Source: Stieleria maiorica (lineage in GTDB: Bacteria; Planctomycetota; Planctomycetia; Pirellulales; Pirellulaceae). Taken from it: a stretch of 64,000 nucleotides of DNA. Numbering within the stretch: position 1 is the first letter of the stretch; the number at the start of each line of letters is the position of its first letter. Location: positions 2,205,409-2,269,408 of the forward strand of contig NZ_CP036264.1 of NCBI RefSeq assembly GCF_008035925.1, in the 5' to 3' direction. A program made the position numbers and the translations under genes. Below are positions 52,939 to 62,744 of this stretch, piece by piece. The notes beneath the pieces were generated by a model, which made no database searches, was not told the origin of the DNA, and saw nothing but the letters and a program-made list of their open reading frames with translations.

Positions 52939-55900
52939 ATGCCAGTGACTGACCCTCGGCACACCGCCCTGTTGCTCACGTTTGTGTGTTTGTTCGCCGG
53001 GTGCGACCGCTCGCCGGTCGAAACGCCCCAACCACAGCCGAGCGATTCAACCCAAACGACTTCTACCGCGCCGCCGCCCGCGGAAGTCAAACCGTCCCCC
53101 AAGCCGAAGCCGTACGACCGCGACCAAACCATCGATGCTGCGATGGCGTTGGTCCAGGCCGGCAAGCCAGATGCCGCGGCCGCCGAATTTCGCAAGGTCT
53201 TGATGGCCGATCCGAACGACGCGGAAGTTCTGTTCCGGCTGGCGAATCTGAGTGCCCAGGGCGGTAACCTGCGTGACGCGGTCGAGTTCCTGGACGCGAT
53301 CCCCGAGGACCATCCCGAAGCCGGGCTGCCGTCGCTGGGGCAGGCCGCCGATTGGTACCTGCAGTTGCAGCAGTACGACAAAGCCGAATCGCGATACCGG
53401 CGGGTGCTGGAGCTGGCCGGCGATGTGCCCGTCGCACACCGACAACTCGCTTACCTGTACAACCGCCAAGCCCGCCGGCATGAAGCAGCCGTTCATTTGC
53501 GGGCGTTGTGTCGGCTGGGCAACATTCAAGAAGACGAACTGCACGCGTTGATGGTTTTGGGGCACGCGATTTTTGACGATCCTAACAAGCCCCCGCCGCG
53601 TCCCCGTCCCAATTATCCGATCGGGCCGGCCGCCACGGCGCGGATGCTGTTCACCGCCAACCGCAACGTTGAAGCACTTGAAACGCTCGACGAATCGGTT
53701 CGCGCCGGTGACGTCGTTCCTTCGATCATGGCGTTCTACGGGCTGTTGGCGATCGAAGCGCAAGACACTGAACGGTTTGGATGGTGGCTGGGGCAATTCG
53801 ATCCGTCGGTTCAGGAGTTCGCCGAATACTGGGCGGCGATCGGCGCCCACTTGGTTTCGCAGCGACAATTCGATGCAGCGGTCCGAGCGCTCGGCGAAGC
53901 GTTGGTGCGTGACCCGACCAACGTGGGCGCGATGCGACGGATCAACCAGGCGTTAACGGCACTGGGCGAAACCGAGCAAGCGGACCGTTGGCTGAAACGC
54001 TACGACACGATCCGAGACGTCGTGTCGGCCAGCAACGCGATCGGAAAATCCCCCTCTTCCGATGCGACCAGTGTCGAATCCTACGCCACCATCGCCGACG
54101 GTCTGGACCAGTTGCACCGCCCGTTGGAAGCAGCGACGTGGCGGATCTTTGGCGCGTTTCATCGCAAGGCGTCACGCGAGGAAATCGAATCGCTGAACCA
54201 GCGTCGCGCCGCGCTGTTCCGCTCCGACGATGCGTTTCCCAGCCCCCAGGAATCCGTTTGCGGCATCGACCTGGGGCAGTACCCGCTGCCGGAACTGGAG
54301 ATCCCGACGTCGATCGCCGACTCGCCACCGCCGATCACTCCATCAATCGACCAGTTCCCCACGCCGAAGTTTGATGACGTCGCCGATGCGGTTGGACTGG
54401 ACCACACCTACCTGGTCGCCAGCGAGCAGCAGCCCTATCGATTTGCGCTTTATCAGTCGCTCGGCGGCGGGATCGCCGTGATCGACTATGACTTGGACGG
54501 CGCCGTCGATCTTCACTTGGCCCAGGGAGGCGCGGACACGCCGGCCCTGGTCGGAGAGCTGTCGAATCAGTTGGTCCGCAACGTCGATGGCCGGCTTGTC
54601 GATCATACCGAGATCGCCGGCGCGAGCGACAAACGCTACTCGATCGGACTGGGCAGCGGCGATTGGAACCAAGACGGGCTGCCCGACCTGGCCGTCGCCA
54701 ATATCGGCAACAAGGTGTTGCTGATCAACAACGGCGACGGCACCTTCCAGTCTCGCGTCTTTGATCCGGACCCGGACCACGAGGTGTTGACCAGTTCGAT
54801 TGCGTTTGGCGACGTCACCGGCGATTCACTTCCCGATCTGTTCTCGCTGCACTACGTCGAAGACCCGACGATGGTGGATCGACCAGACATGAATGAAAAA
54901 GGCGAGATCCTGACGATTTCACCGGGGGCGTTTCAACCCGGCATCGACTCCATCGCCGTCAACGACGGCCGCGGTGGCATGCGGCACGAACCGGTCAGCG
55001 ACTCGCAAGGCGACGCCAGCACGGGATTGGGCGTTGTGATCGCCGATTGGGACGGCCAGGTCGGCAACGAAGTCTTCGTCGGCAACGACATCCGTGCCAA
55101 TCAGCTTTGGACGCGGTCCGCGGAAGGCGATCGTTGGACCAACGTCGCCGCCGTCCGCGGCTGTGCGCTGGGGATCGGCGGCGTGGAGACGGCGTCGATG
55201 GGAATCGCCGTGGCCGACTTCGATGGCAATGGAATGCAGGACATTCATATCGCCAACTTTTATTTGGAACCGGTCAGCTTGTTCATGAACCAAGGTGGCG
55301 TGTTCGAGGATCGATGCGTGCAGTATCGGTTGCACCGCGACAGTTCCGACGTGCTGGGATTCGGGTGCCAGGCACTCGATTACGACCTGGACGGGCGGCC
55401 TGATTTGGCCGTCACCAATGGAAACATCGAAAAGGCGCCAGGCGAACCGCTGCTGCAGTCGCCGCAGTTCTTTGTCAATCTGGGCCGCCAGTTCCAGTTG
55501 ACCGCGGTTGACGATGCGTCCGGCTACTGGGACGGAAAGTACCTCGGACGCGGGATGGCCCGATTGGATTTCAACGCCGATGGTCGGCCGGACATGGTGA
55601 TCTCTCACATCAATGCACCGACGGCGTTGATGGTCAATCGCACCGAAACGCCCAACCACTTCTTGACGCTCGAGCTTGTGGGCACGCAGTCCGAGCGTGA
55701 TGCGATCGGTGCCAAGGTCGAAGTCCGGCAGGGGCCGCGGGTGTGGACCAATTGGATCGTCGGTGGTGATGGCTACCTGTGCCACAACGAATCCACCGTG
55801 TCGTTCGGGCTGGGGGCATCGGCCGACGACGTGCGCGTCGTTGTCACCTGGCCCAATGGTAAGCGGCAAGTGTTCGAGCCGATTGCAGTCGATCAACGTT

Positions 55901-55962
55901 TGCTGTTGATCGAAGGCGAAGCCGAACCGACATCGCGAATCGGCACGGCGAAAGGCCGTTGA
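52939..55962 (+). CDS. TPR / FG-GAP (VCBS) / ASPIC-UnbV lipoprotein
   Basis: The 1007-residue protein starts at ATG 52939 with a lipoprotein signal (LLTFVCLFAGC, Cys22) and a Pro/Thr-rich linker. Residues about 65-390 hold tetratricopeptide repeats (ALVQAGKPDAAAAEFRKVLM, VRALGEALVRDPTNVGAMRR). From about 475 come FG-GAP/VCBS-like calcium-type repeats (AVIDYDLDGAVDLHLAQGG, GSGDWNQDGLPDLAVANIG, AVADFDGNGMQDIHIANFY). The end (about 905-990, IGAKVEVRQGPRVWTNWIVG) is an ASPIC/UnbV domain. The layout suggests an outer-surface propeller that binds other proteins or glycans. Exact role unknown. Confidence 0.88.
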   Translation: MPVTDPRHTALLLTFVCLFAGCDRSPVETPQPQPSDSTQTTSTAPPPAEVKPSPKPKPYDRDQTIDAAMALVQAGKPDAAAAEFRKVLMADPNDAEVLFRLANLSAQGGNLRDAVEFLDAIPEDHPEAGLPSLGQAADWYLQLQQYDKAESRYRRVLELAGDVPVAHRQLAYLYNRQARRHEAAVHLRALCRLGNIQEDELHALMVLGHAIFDDPNKPPPRPRPNYPIGPAATARMLFTANRNVEALETLDESVRAGDVVPSIMAFYGLLAIEAQDTERFGWWLGQFDPSVQEFAEYWAAIGAHLVSQRQFDAAVRALGEALVRDPTNVGAMRRINQALTALGETEQADRWLKRYDTIRDVVSASNAIGKSPSSDATSVESYATIADGLDQLHRPLEAATWRIFGAFHRKASREEIESLNQRRAALFRSDDAFPSPQESVCGIDLGQYPLPELEIPTSIADSPPPITPSIDQFPTPKFDDVADAVGLDHTYLVASEQQPYRFALYQSLGGGIAVIDYDLDGAVDLHLAQGGADTPALVGELSNQLVRNVDGRLVDHTEIAGASDKRYSIGLGSGDWNQDGLPDLAVANIGNKVLLINNGDGTFQSRVFDPDPDHEVLTSSIAFGDVTGDSLPDLFSLHYVEDPTMVDRPDMNEKGEILTISPGAFQPGIDSIAVNDGRGGMRHEPVSDSQGDASTGLGVVIADWDGQVGNEVFVGNDIRANQLWTRSAEGDRWTNVAAVRGCALGIGGVETASMGIAVADFDGNGMQDIHIANFYLEPVSLFMNQGGVFEDRCVQYRLHRDSSDVLGFGCQALDYDLDGRPDLAVTNGNIEKAPGEPLLQSPQFFVNLGRQFQLTAVDDASGYWDGKYLGRGMARLDFNADGRPDMVISHINAPTALMVNRTETPNHFLTLELVGTQSERDAIGAKVEVRQGPRVWTNWIVGGDGYLCHNESTVSFGLGASADDVRVVVTWPNGKRQVFEPIAVDQRLLLIEGEAEPTSRIGTAKGR

Positions 55963-56293
55963 GCACCGTTGGTGTCCAGCCTTTAGACGCTCTTTCGGGG
56001 CGCCTTCGGCGGGCAGCGTGTTCCCTGCGACCGGTTGCGTGAAGGTTCGATGATCACCTCGTGAATCCGCCTTTGTTGCGATCTGCACGGCTTGGCAGAT
56101 CCGTTACAACAGCAAGTCTCGAATCACCTCTCCTTGCCGGCAAGCGTCGAACCATCCAGCGGCGGCGGGAGCATCGTCGCTACGACTCCGCCCGGATCGC
56201 GGCGCCCGCCCCGCTGGTTTTTTCACAGGAGGTTTGTCGTCGAGGGGGGAAGCGTTACTTTGCCGGCCGCGCTGAACCGCCACCAGATCAATA

Positions 56294-56366
56294 CCCACGG
56301 ATGACAGCGCGAACCCACGGATGCGATACGCTCGGGGATCCGTGGGTTCGCGCAGCCATCCGTGGG
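56294..56366. repeat. 29-bp-arm palindrome, family H, copy 1
   Basis: Arms at 56294-56322 and 56338-56366 are inverted with two mismatches. Each arm contains CCCACGGATG twice, so the whole is a palindrome built of four copies of that word. It recurs at 62672-62744. It lies in the 519-bp gap between the TPR lipoprotein and S9 peptidase stops, which are convergent. No gene is seen in the rest of that gap. Confidence 0.88.
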
Positions 56367-56481
56367 CTTTTTCGATTCCGCGCCAGACGTTGACCTTGAA
56401 CGCATCACCTCAAGCGATGGGCCATCCGGGGGGAAGGACTTCAATCGTTTGGTGGTCCGCGTCTTCACTTGGCGACTATGG

Positions 56482-58554
56482 TTATCGCGGGCCGCGTGGC
56501 AGGTGATCGACCAGGTAGCGGGCGATCAGCATGCGGACGTGCAACTCCGATCCCCTGCCTTCGCGCAGTCCATGGTCGCGGTTGGGATAGACCATGTAAT
56601 CAAATCGCTTGCCGAGTTCGATCAGCCGGTCCACCAGGCCTTCGATGATCTGGATGTGTGTGTTGGTTTCGCCCGACCCCGTGACGATCAGCAAATCGCC
56701 CTTCAGACCGTCGGCAAAGTTGATCGGGGCCGACCGCTCGTATCCGTCCGGGTTGACCCGGCGGTCTCGCATGTAGATCTCCTGAAACCAGGCGTTGTAC
56801 AAGTGGGGCTGCGGTTTGGGGACCACGGCGATTCCGACGTGGTAGTCGTCGGGTTTGCGGAACATGGCGTTCAAGGTGTTGGACCCACCGCCGCTCCAGC
56901 CCCAAATCCCCACTCGCGACAGATCGACATAGTCACGCATGCGAGCCAACTCCTTCAGCCCCACCGCTTGGTCTTCGGTGGAAAGCGGTCCCAGGCTGCC
57001 GAAGATGGATCGCCGCCACGCGGCCCCCTTGGGTGCCGGCGTGCCACGGTTGTCGATCGAAACGACAAGGTATCCGAGGTCGGCGATGACCCGATGAAAG
57101 TGATTCTGGGCGGCGCCCCACTGGTCGAGCACCGTTTGGGCGTAGGGCTCTCCGTAGACGTAAACGAAAACGGGATACTTTTTGGACGCGTCAAAGTCCT
57201 TGGGTTTGATCATCCAGGCGTCCATCGAGACGTTCTGGCCGACGTCCAGCTGGATGAATTCTGCCGGCCGCTCCATCATCGCCTTGGCTCGCCCGCGCAG
57301 CTGGCGGTTTTCTTCCAGTACGCGGACCACGCGATGGCCCTTCATTTCGACCAGGTCCGTCACAGGCGGCTGGTCGATCGTCGAATAGCTGTGAAAGGCC
57401 CACTTGGCATCGGGGGAGAAGTCGTAGTCGTGTGTCCCGGGTTGATCGGTGGGAGTGATTCGCTGGAGCGTGCCTGAACCATCCAGGGGAACGCGATACA
57501 AGTATTTTCGTGGCCCATCGTCGGGCGCGGCATAAAAGTAATACCAGCCGCCCGGCTCATCGACGATCGCCCGATCGATCACGTCGTACTCACCCGGCGT
57601 CAACAGCGCCAGCGGCTTTCCGCTTCGCGAGTAAAGGAATGCGTGACGCCAGCCGTCTTTTTCGCTGAGCACGATGAACGATTGGCCGTCGCGTACCCAA
57701 GTCAGCCCGGAGTTCTTGCCCTGGCTGCCGACCGCCCAGGCCGAATCGGTCTCGCGAAAGATCTCTTTCACTTCGCCATCGACGCCGGCGAGCAAGAAAA
57801 CACGCTCGTCGCGAAAACGACTCAGTTTTTCGACCAGCACTTCGTGAGAGTTTCCGGCCCACTCGACCTGTCCCAGATAGATGCCGTCTCCGCTGGGCCC
57901 AATCGAAAGCCACTTCGTTTCGCCACCGTCGACTGCGGCCACACCGACACGCAGTGCATTGATCGTTTCACCGACCCGCGCGAACCGCCGATTCGTGACG
58001 GACGGATAGGAGGGATCGTCGGGCACGAGCATCGGACGGGTGGGGACGTCAGTGGCGTCCGATTCGACGAAGACAACGCGCGTCCCGTTGGGGCTCCATC
58101 CAACATCATGAAACGAAACGTCTCGGTCTGGTGAGACGTGAACCAATGCGGTGTGTTGACCACTTTCCTGATCGTGCACGAAAATACTTTGATCGCGAAC
58201 TTCCAGCCGATGCCTGCCATCGGGTGACGCCATGCGGCGGCGAGGGCGCGATTTCGTCTTCGGCGATTCAATCTCGGTCTGCTGGCCGCTGATCAGGTCA
58301 ACTTTCACCAAACTCTCTTGGCCCGTATCGGAATCCTGACGACGAATTGTGTATCCCGAACTGTCATCCAGCCATTCGCCCTGGAACTCCTCAGCCCGGA
58401 ATTCCCTGTCCTCGTAGATCGCCCTCAACCGAGGTTCGGCTTCGGCGACCCAGGTCGAATCGCCGGGAGGATGTGCGGCGAGTTCACCGAGTGTGAACGC
58501 GGTCAATGACATCAGTGAGAGAATCGCGACCGGGAATCCATGTCTGGGGTGCAT
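56482..58554 (-). CDS. S9-family (dipeptidyl peptidase IV-like) exported peptidase
   Basis: The 690-residue protein starts at ATG 58554 with a signal peptide (about 1-26, AILSLMSLTAFTLGELAAHP). An N-terminal beta-propeller (about 40-430; YTIRRQDSDTGQESLVKVDL, DVGWSPNGTRVVFVESDATD) precedes an alpha/beta-hydrolase domain. The nucleophile is Ser554 (GIWGWSGGGSN) and the His is 661 (YPNRDHGLREG). The residue at the catalytic Asp position is Glu629 (VTGSGETNTHIQ); spacing matches DPP IV. It should cleave peptides outside the cytoplasm if Glu can replace Asp. The frame is open upstream to 58746, but the signal peptide fixes this start. Confidence 0.88.
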   Translation of the reverse strand: MHPRHGFPVAILSLMSLTAFTLGELAAHPPGDSTWVAEAEPRLRAIYEDREFRAEEFQGEWLDDSSGYTIRRQDSDTGQESLVKVDLISGQQTEIESPKTKSRPRRRMASPDGRHRLEVRDQSIFVHDQESGQHTALVHVSPDRDVSFHDVGWSPNGTRVVFVESDATDVPTRPMLVPDDPSYPSVTNRRFARVGETINALRVGVAAVDGGETKWLSIGPSGDGIYLGQVEWAGNSHEVLVEKLSRFRDERVFLLAGVDGEVKEIFRETDSAWAVGSQGKNSGLTWVRDGQSFIVLSEKDGWRHAFLYSRSGKPLALLTPGEYDVIDRAIVDEPGGWYYFYAAPDDGPRKYLYRVPLDGSGTLQRITPTDQPGTHDYDFSPDAKWAFHSYSTIDQPPVTDLVEMKGHRVVRVLEENRQLRGRAKAMMERPAEFIQLDVGQNVSMDAWMIKPKDFDASKKYPVFVYVYGEPYAQTVLDQWGAAQNHFHRVIADLGYLVVSIDNRGTPAPKGAAWRRSIFGSLGPLSTEDQAVGLKELARMRDYVDLSRVGIWGWSGGGSNTLNAMFRKPDDYHVGIAVVPKPQPHLYNAWFQEIYMRDRRVNPDGYERSAPINFADGLKGDLLIVTGSGETNTHIQIIEGLVDRLIELGKRFDYMVYPNRDHGLREGRGSELHVRMLIARYLVDHLPRGPR

Positions 58555-58749
58555 CTGAGGTTGCTCGCGGGTTGGCCCGATGGTTGGTGTGACGCAAGCT
58601 ATCTTAGGCGGGATGCGAGACGCGATCTTGTCCCTGTGCACGTGATTGCAGGTGAGTTGCGCACAAGTCGGGCGCCGGGAGAGACCGTGCTTCATCTTCC
58701 GGACGCAACGGGCGGCGAGACGCTTCGCGGATCGGTTGTCCGACATGCC

Positions 58750-58905
58750 TTCTAGGTCGTCGCGCGAAGTCCCACGGACGACCGCCCGGAAGGGCCGTCG
58801 TACGGGGGTGCTCGATGGCGAGCATCGGGCGACCGCCCAGAAGGGCCGTCGTACGGGGGACGCTCCATGGCGAGCATCGGGCGACGATGCGGAATCGCCG
58901 TCGAA
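58750..58905. repeat. REP-like repeats, related to the 138-bp array
   Basis: TCTAGGTCGTCGCGCGAAGT is followed by two tandem blocks of about 51 bp beginning at 58779 and 58830 (CGACCGCCC.GAAGGGCCGTC, then ATGGCGAGCATCGGG). The first words are shared with the array at 22969-23490. It lies upstream of the S9 peptidase and beside the tRNA terminator. Confidence 0.75.
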
Positions 58906-58932
58906 CTTGCGACAGCCGCCGGCGGAGAAACG

Positions 58933-58955
58933 AAAAAAGCCCGTGAAACACGGGC
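58933..58955 (-). terminator. Rho-independent terminator of tRNA-Leu
   Basis: Read on the minus strand, GCCCGTG (58955-58949) pairs with CACGGGC (58945-58939) around TTT and is followed by six T. It starts 9 bases after the tRNA 3' end. Confidence 0.9.
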
Positions 58956-58964
58956 TTCTTCGAA

Positions 58965-59049
<85 letters not shown>

Positions 59050-59234
59050 GTCAAACTGGGAGCGGCAGTTTCCGAGAATCAGCGGTCGGAGTCAAGCTGT
59101 GGTGGGAAGGTTTTTCGTCGCCCCCCGGCTTGCCGGCGTGAAACGCTCGGCCGTGAAACCGGCCGGTTTTTCGTCTTGCGTTGACACGGAACCCGTCGGC
59201 TTTCTAGTGTCCGCACCAGCGGTGCGAATGCTCT

Positions 59235-61424
59235 GTGCCCGTGTTGCCCCCCACTTCGATTGACAGGATGTTGCTCGAGTCCCCTACCGCTCCGTCTAGC
59301 CGGCTTGGATCGGCATCCGATTCGGATGCGATCAGGCACCACGCTGCGCCCCGCGGTGCTGCGTCGTCAACGGCCGAAGCGGAATCTGCGGTCGGGAACG
59401 TGTTACCGGAGGCATCGGGCGTACCCGCGTGTGATCGGAGTAAATCTATTCGCCGTAAAGCGATTTGGTACGGGCAACTGCTGTTACCCGTCCTGCTGGT
59501 TTGCCTTTCCACCGGCTGCTCGACGGCCCGCTACCTGACGGCTCGGTCGGTGCGCGATAACCCGTTGGCTGCCCAGCTGCGGTTGATGAATCGCAAAGGG
59601 CCGCAAATCAGCGAGCGGACCTGGAACACGCTCAGACGCTATGGGCTGCGCGACGGATATGACCAAGATGCCCACGTGTGTTTGCGAAAAATCCAAACCA
59701 CGCTGCGAGACAATCGTGACCCGGAGCTGATTCATGCGCTCGCGGAGTTGTCTTATGTCGAAGGCAAAAAAGCGGAATCCAAGGGCGACCAAAGTGACGC
59801 GTTGGGCTACTTCGGCGTCGCTCTGACCAATAGTTACGACTATCTGTTTGACGAAAATCTGTCGGAAACCCGCAACCAATACGATCCGCAATTCCGCGCG
59901 ACCTGTGACCTGTACAACGAATCGCTGGAAGACACGCTGCGGCTGCTGTGCGAAGAACACCATATCAAGCCGGGACAAACCTACCGCGTCAAAACTCCCG
60001 ATCGCGAATTCGTGATCCAAACCCAATTGCGCGGCAACTGGAATGCTGACGAATTCGATCACTATGAGTTCGTCAGCGATTACGAGATCGCGACACTGCG
60101 AAGCAAACACACGACGTTCGGTTTGGGCGTGCCGATGATCGCTGTCCGCAAGAGTAACGAGAACGACGACCCGCGAGAAAAATACTACCCCGAAGGACTC
60201 AGCTACAGCGTCACCGCGATGATGCGTTGTGCCAAACCCGCGCACGGCGGATACGGCGACTCCAACACCTGTGTGTTGGAGTTCTTCGACCCGCTTTCGG
60301 CCAACCAAGTCAAACTGGCCAATCACTGGGTGCCGTTGGAAACCGACCTGACCACACCCCTGGCGTTCTTTCTCGATACGCCACGGTTTCGCGAACGTAA
60401 TCACGAGACCGAAGGACTGCTCAATCCCGCCGGTGCCGCAAAAAACCGTGGGTTGTACATGCTGGAGCCCTACGACCCCGACCGGATTCCCGTGCTGATG
60501 GTACACGGCCTGTGGTCCAGTCCACGAACATGGATGGACATGTTCAATGACCTGCGAAGTTTTCCTGAGATTCGAGAACGCTACCAGTTCTGGTTTTACC
60601 TGTACCCGTCCGGCCAACCGTTTTGGTTGAGTGCAACGCAACTACGGTCCGACTTGCACCAGCTGCGTCAAACGTTTGATCCCGCCCACCGAGACGTGCC
60701 GATGGACCAAATGGTGTTGGTCGGACACAGCATGGGCGGATTGATCAGCCGCATGCAGACGATCGATAGCGGTGACGATTTCTGGCGGATCGTCAGCGAC
60801 CAACCGACGGAAAAATTGAGAGGTGATGCCGAGCAACGGAATAAACTTGTCAGCACACTGTTCTTCAAACCGAATCATTCCGTTAGCCGTGTGATCACGA
60901 TCGGGACTCCGCACCGCGGCAGCAAGTTCGCCAACGAGCTGACGCGCTGGTTGGCACGCAAATTTATTAAGCTGCCAACCATGAACGTGACCACCGGAGA
61001 ACATCTGGTGAAGAACAATCCCGATCTGTTCCGCGACACCGATCTGCTGACCATGGCCAACGCCATCGATTCGCTGGCTCCGGAGTCACCGATCTTTCCG
61101 GTCATGCTGGAGGCCAAGTACTCACCCCAGGTGAAGTACCACAACATCATCGGCGTTCTGCAAGACCCGACGTTGTTGCAAAAGAAAGCGGGACGTGGCG
61201 ATGGAATCGTGGCCTACGACAGTGCCACGATGGAAGACACTGAAAGCGAACTGATCGTCGATGCCGAACACACCAAAATTCACATGACCGGGCAGGCGAT
61301 TTTCGAAGTCCGCCGCATCCTGCTGGAGCACCTTCGCGACGTCGATTCGGCCGACCGTGTTGCCTTGGTGCCCGAAGTGGTGCCCGAAAAACAAGTGGTC
61401 CGGAAGGTAGGGTTCGAGGAATAG
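59235..61424 (+). CDS. Alpha/beta-hydrolase (lipase/esterase-like) lipoprotein
   Basis: The longest frame gives 729 residues from GTG 59235. A lipobox (LLLPVLLVCLSTGC) lies at about residue 95, so translation probably starts later; GTG 59400 would place the lipidated Cys at 40. After a helical domain of unknown role comes an alpha/beta-hydrolase domain (about 415-690): VLMVHGLWSSPRTWMDMFND, then the nucleophile elbow MVLVGHSMGGLISRM and ITIGTPHRGSKFANELTRWL. It is probably an envelope-anchored esterase or lipase. The substrate is not evident. The tRNA-Leu upstream is divergent. Confidence 0.82.
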   Translation: MPVLPPTSIDRMLLESPTAPSSRLGSASDSDAIRHHAAPRGAASSTAEAESAVGNVLPEASGVPACDRSKSIRRKAIWYGQLLLPVLLVCLSTGCSTARYLTARSVRDNPLAAQLRLMNRKGPQISERTWNTLRRYGLRDGYDQDAHVCLRKIQTTLRDNRDPELIHALAELSYVEGKKAESKGDQSDALGYFGVALTNSYDYLFDENLSETRNQYDPQFRATCDLYNESLEDTLRLLCEEHHIKPGQTYRVKTPDREFVIQTQLRGNWNADEFDHYEFVSDYEIATLRSKHTTFGLGVPMIAVRKSNENDDPREKYYPEGLSYSVTAMMRCAKPAHGGYGDSNTCVLEFFDPLSANQVKLANHWVPLETDLTTPLAFFLDTPRFRERNHETEGLLNPAGAAKNRGLYMLEPYDPDRIPVLMVHGLWSSPRTWMDMFNDLRSFPEIRERYQFWFYLYPSGQPFWLSATQLRSDLHQLRQTFDPAHRDVPMDQMVLVGHSMGGLISRMQTIDSGDDFWRIVSDQPTEKLRGDAEQRNKLVSTLFFKPNHSVSRVITIGTPHRGSKFANELTRWLARKFIKLPTMNVTTGEHLVKNNPDLFRDTDLLTMANAIDSLAPESPIFPVMLEAKYSPQVKYHNIIGVLQDPTLLQKKAGRGDGIVAYDSATMEDTESELIVDAEHTKIHMTGQAIFEVRRILLEHLRDVDSADRVALVPEVVPEKQVVRKVGFEE

Positions 61425-61536
61425 GGGGCAGCCAGAAGCTTGCCGCGAATCCATTCGCGGAAGTGGGGAGGGGGAATGCAGCCTCACGCTGCAACGCGAG
61501 GGATCTTTTGAGTATGTCGCGGCGCTGCCGCAGCCA

Positions 61537-61917
61537 TTAGGAGGCCGAGACAAAGCTGGACAGGGGAGCTCGGCTGGGCTTTTTCTTGGATCGCTGGGCG
61601 ACCAGTTCAACCTTGCTGCCGTCGGCGGCGACCGAGCCGCTGAAGACCTGGGGTTCCGACGACGGACGTGACTGCGCCCGCTTCGACTGGATCCGGTCCG
61701 ATGCGTTTTGGTGGGCAAAGGCGAATTCGCGCTCGGACAATTCGTACTCGACTTCCTGATCCGCTGGCTCGGCCGTCAATTCGCCGCGGAGAATGCGGAC
61801 GTCACGAGGAGCACTCACACCGATTCGAACTCGATTTCCTTCCACGCGAACGATCGTCAGAGTGATGTCGTCGCCAATTTTGATCTGTTGATCAGCTTTA
61901 CGAGAGAGAACTAACAT
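61537..61917 (-). CDS. csrA: Carbon storage regulator CsrA with long C-terminal extension
   Basis: The 126-residue protein starts at ATG 61917 after AAAGGAA. The first about 60 residues are canonical CsrA: MLVLSRKADQQIKIGDDITL and GNRVRIGVSAPRDVRILRGE, with the RNA-contact residues near both ends of the beta sheet kept. CsrA is normally 60-70 residues; here about 65 more follow, basic and Ser-rich with SKRAQSRPSSE and QRSKKKPSRAP. The dimer binds GGA motifs in mRNA leaders to control translation. The tail may add RNA or protein contacts. The neighbour at 62256 is divergent. Confidence 0.92.
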   Translation of the reverse strand: MLVLSRKADQQIKIGDDITLTIVRVEGNRVRIGVSAPRDVRILRGELTAEPADQEVEYELSEREFAFAHQNASDRIQSKRAQSRPSSEPQVFSGSVAADGSKVELVAQRSKKKPSRAPLSSFVSAS

Positions 61918-62255
61918 GGCAGGTTCCTTTGCCGGTTTCGGCGAGAGAGGGTAGAAAACTCGTCCAAGGCTGTCACATCCTTGTCCGCGAAAGTGTAGCA
62001 ATGCAGCAACCGTGCCAATCAACGCATGGAAATCCGCGGATTGATCGTAAGTTGTTTTTTGAAAATCACTTACGGCGCCAGGGGCGGATCCGGGCCTGCG
62101 TACCCCGGTCACAGAAATGGAAGACTTTACACCGATTTGAAAGATTGACGCCCAGCGCAGGTGCGTTAAACTCCTCTGTTGTTGAGAATCAGTTTCAACA
62201 TCACGCACTTCTGACGTCCCACCGCCCCCCTCCGCGTCAAGCTTTCTGGATTCTG

Positions 62256-62540
62256 ATGAATTCGACGATTCTGAATGTCTTTCCCAGCGACTCCGGCGAC
62301 CAGCGACTTGTGCTGGCACAAGAAACCGATGCGGCCGGCACGATCACCCTGGTGCTCCGCCAGGAGAGCCGCTCGCCCCACGTCGGCTGGTTCGTGCAGA
62401 GTCGAATCGCGATCGAACCGAATCAGGTCGCGGCGTTGAAGATGACGCTGACGAGCAATTTGGTGAAAGAGGTGAAAGAAACGACGTCGCCGGAGGATGC
62501 TCCCGCGGTGATCAGTTTCCGCACCGCGATGGCCGGCTAG
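62256..62540 (+). CDS. Small protein of unknown function divergent from csrA
   Basis: The 94-residue protein starts at ATG 62256 (MNSTILNVFPSDSGDQRLVL) and has alternating strands and one helix, ending TTSPEDAPAVISFRTAMAG. It has no signal peptide or membrane segment. A region like AAGTITLVLRQESRSPHVGW followed by FVQSRIAIEPNQVAALKMTL looks like a compact beta sheet with one helix. The frame could extend upstream, but this ATG fits best. The 338 bp shared with csrA should hold both promoters. Confidence 0.65.
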   Translation: MNSTILNVFPSDSGDQRLVLAQETDAAGTITLVLRQESRSPHVGWFVQSRIAIEPNQVAALKMTLTSNLVKEVKETTSPEDAPAVISFRTAMAG

Positions 62541-62671
62541 CTGCCCTGGGATTCGCTTCGCGCCCCGGCCGTGTCACGGCCGCGATCTGCTACCAATCGA
62601 GTTGGGCCGGCGGAGTTGGTCACGTAGCGGCCGGTTTGTTTGGGAGGTTCGAGAGCCGTATCGAAGATTAC

Positions 62672-62744
62672 CCCACGGATGGCAGGGCGTCCCCACGGAT
62701 GTCAACCAGCCTGTAATCCGTGGGGACGCGCTGCCATCCGTGGG
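62672..62744. repeat. 29-bp-arm palindrome, family H, copy 2
   Basis: Arms at 62672-62700 and 62716-62744 are near-perfect inverted copies made of CCCACGGATGGCAG and GTCCCCACGGAT words, matching 56294-56366. At 62861-62927 a single REP-like block (TACGACGTCCTTTCTAGGGC ... GGAAGGGCCATCGTAC) related to the 22969 array follows. These fill most of the 496-bp gap between two convergent stops, with no gene seen. Confidence 0.85.

Noticed and set aside
56061-56393. Plus-strand frame of 110 codons in the gap after the TPR lipoprotein
   Set aside because: It spans the palindromic repeat and has an Arg-rich shadow composition with no ribosome site.
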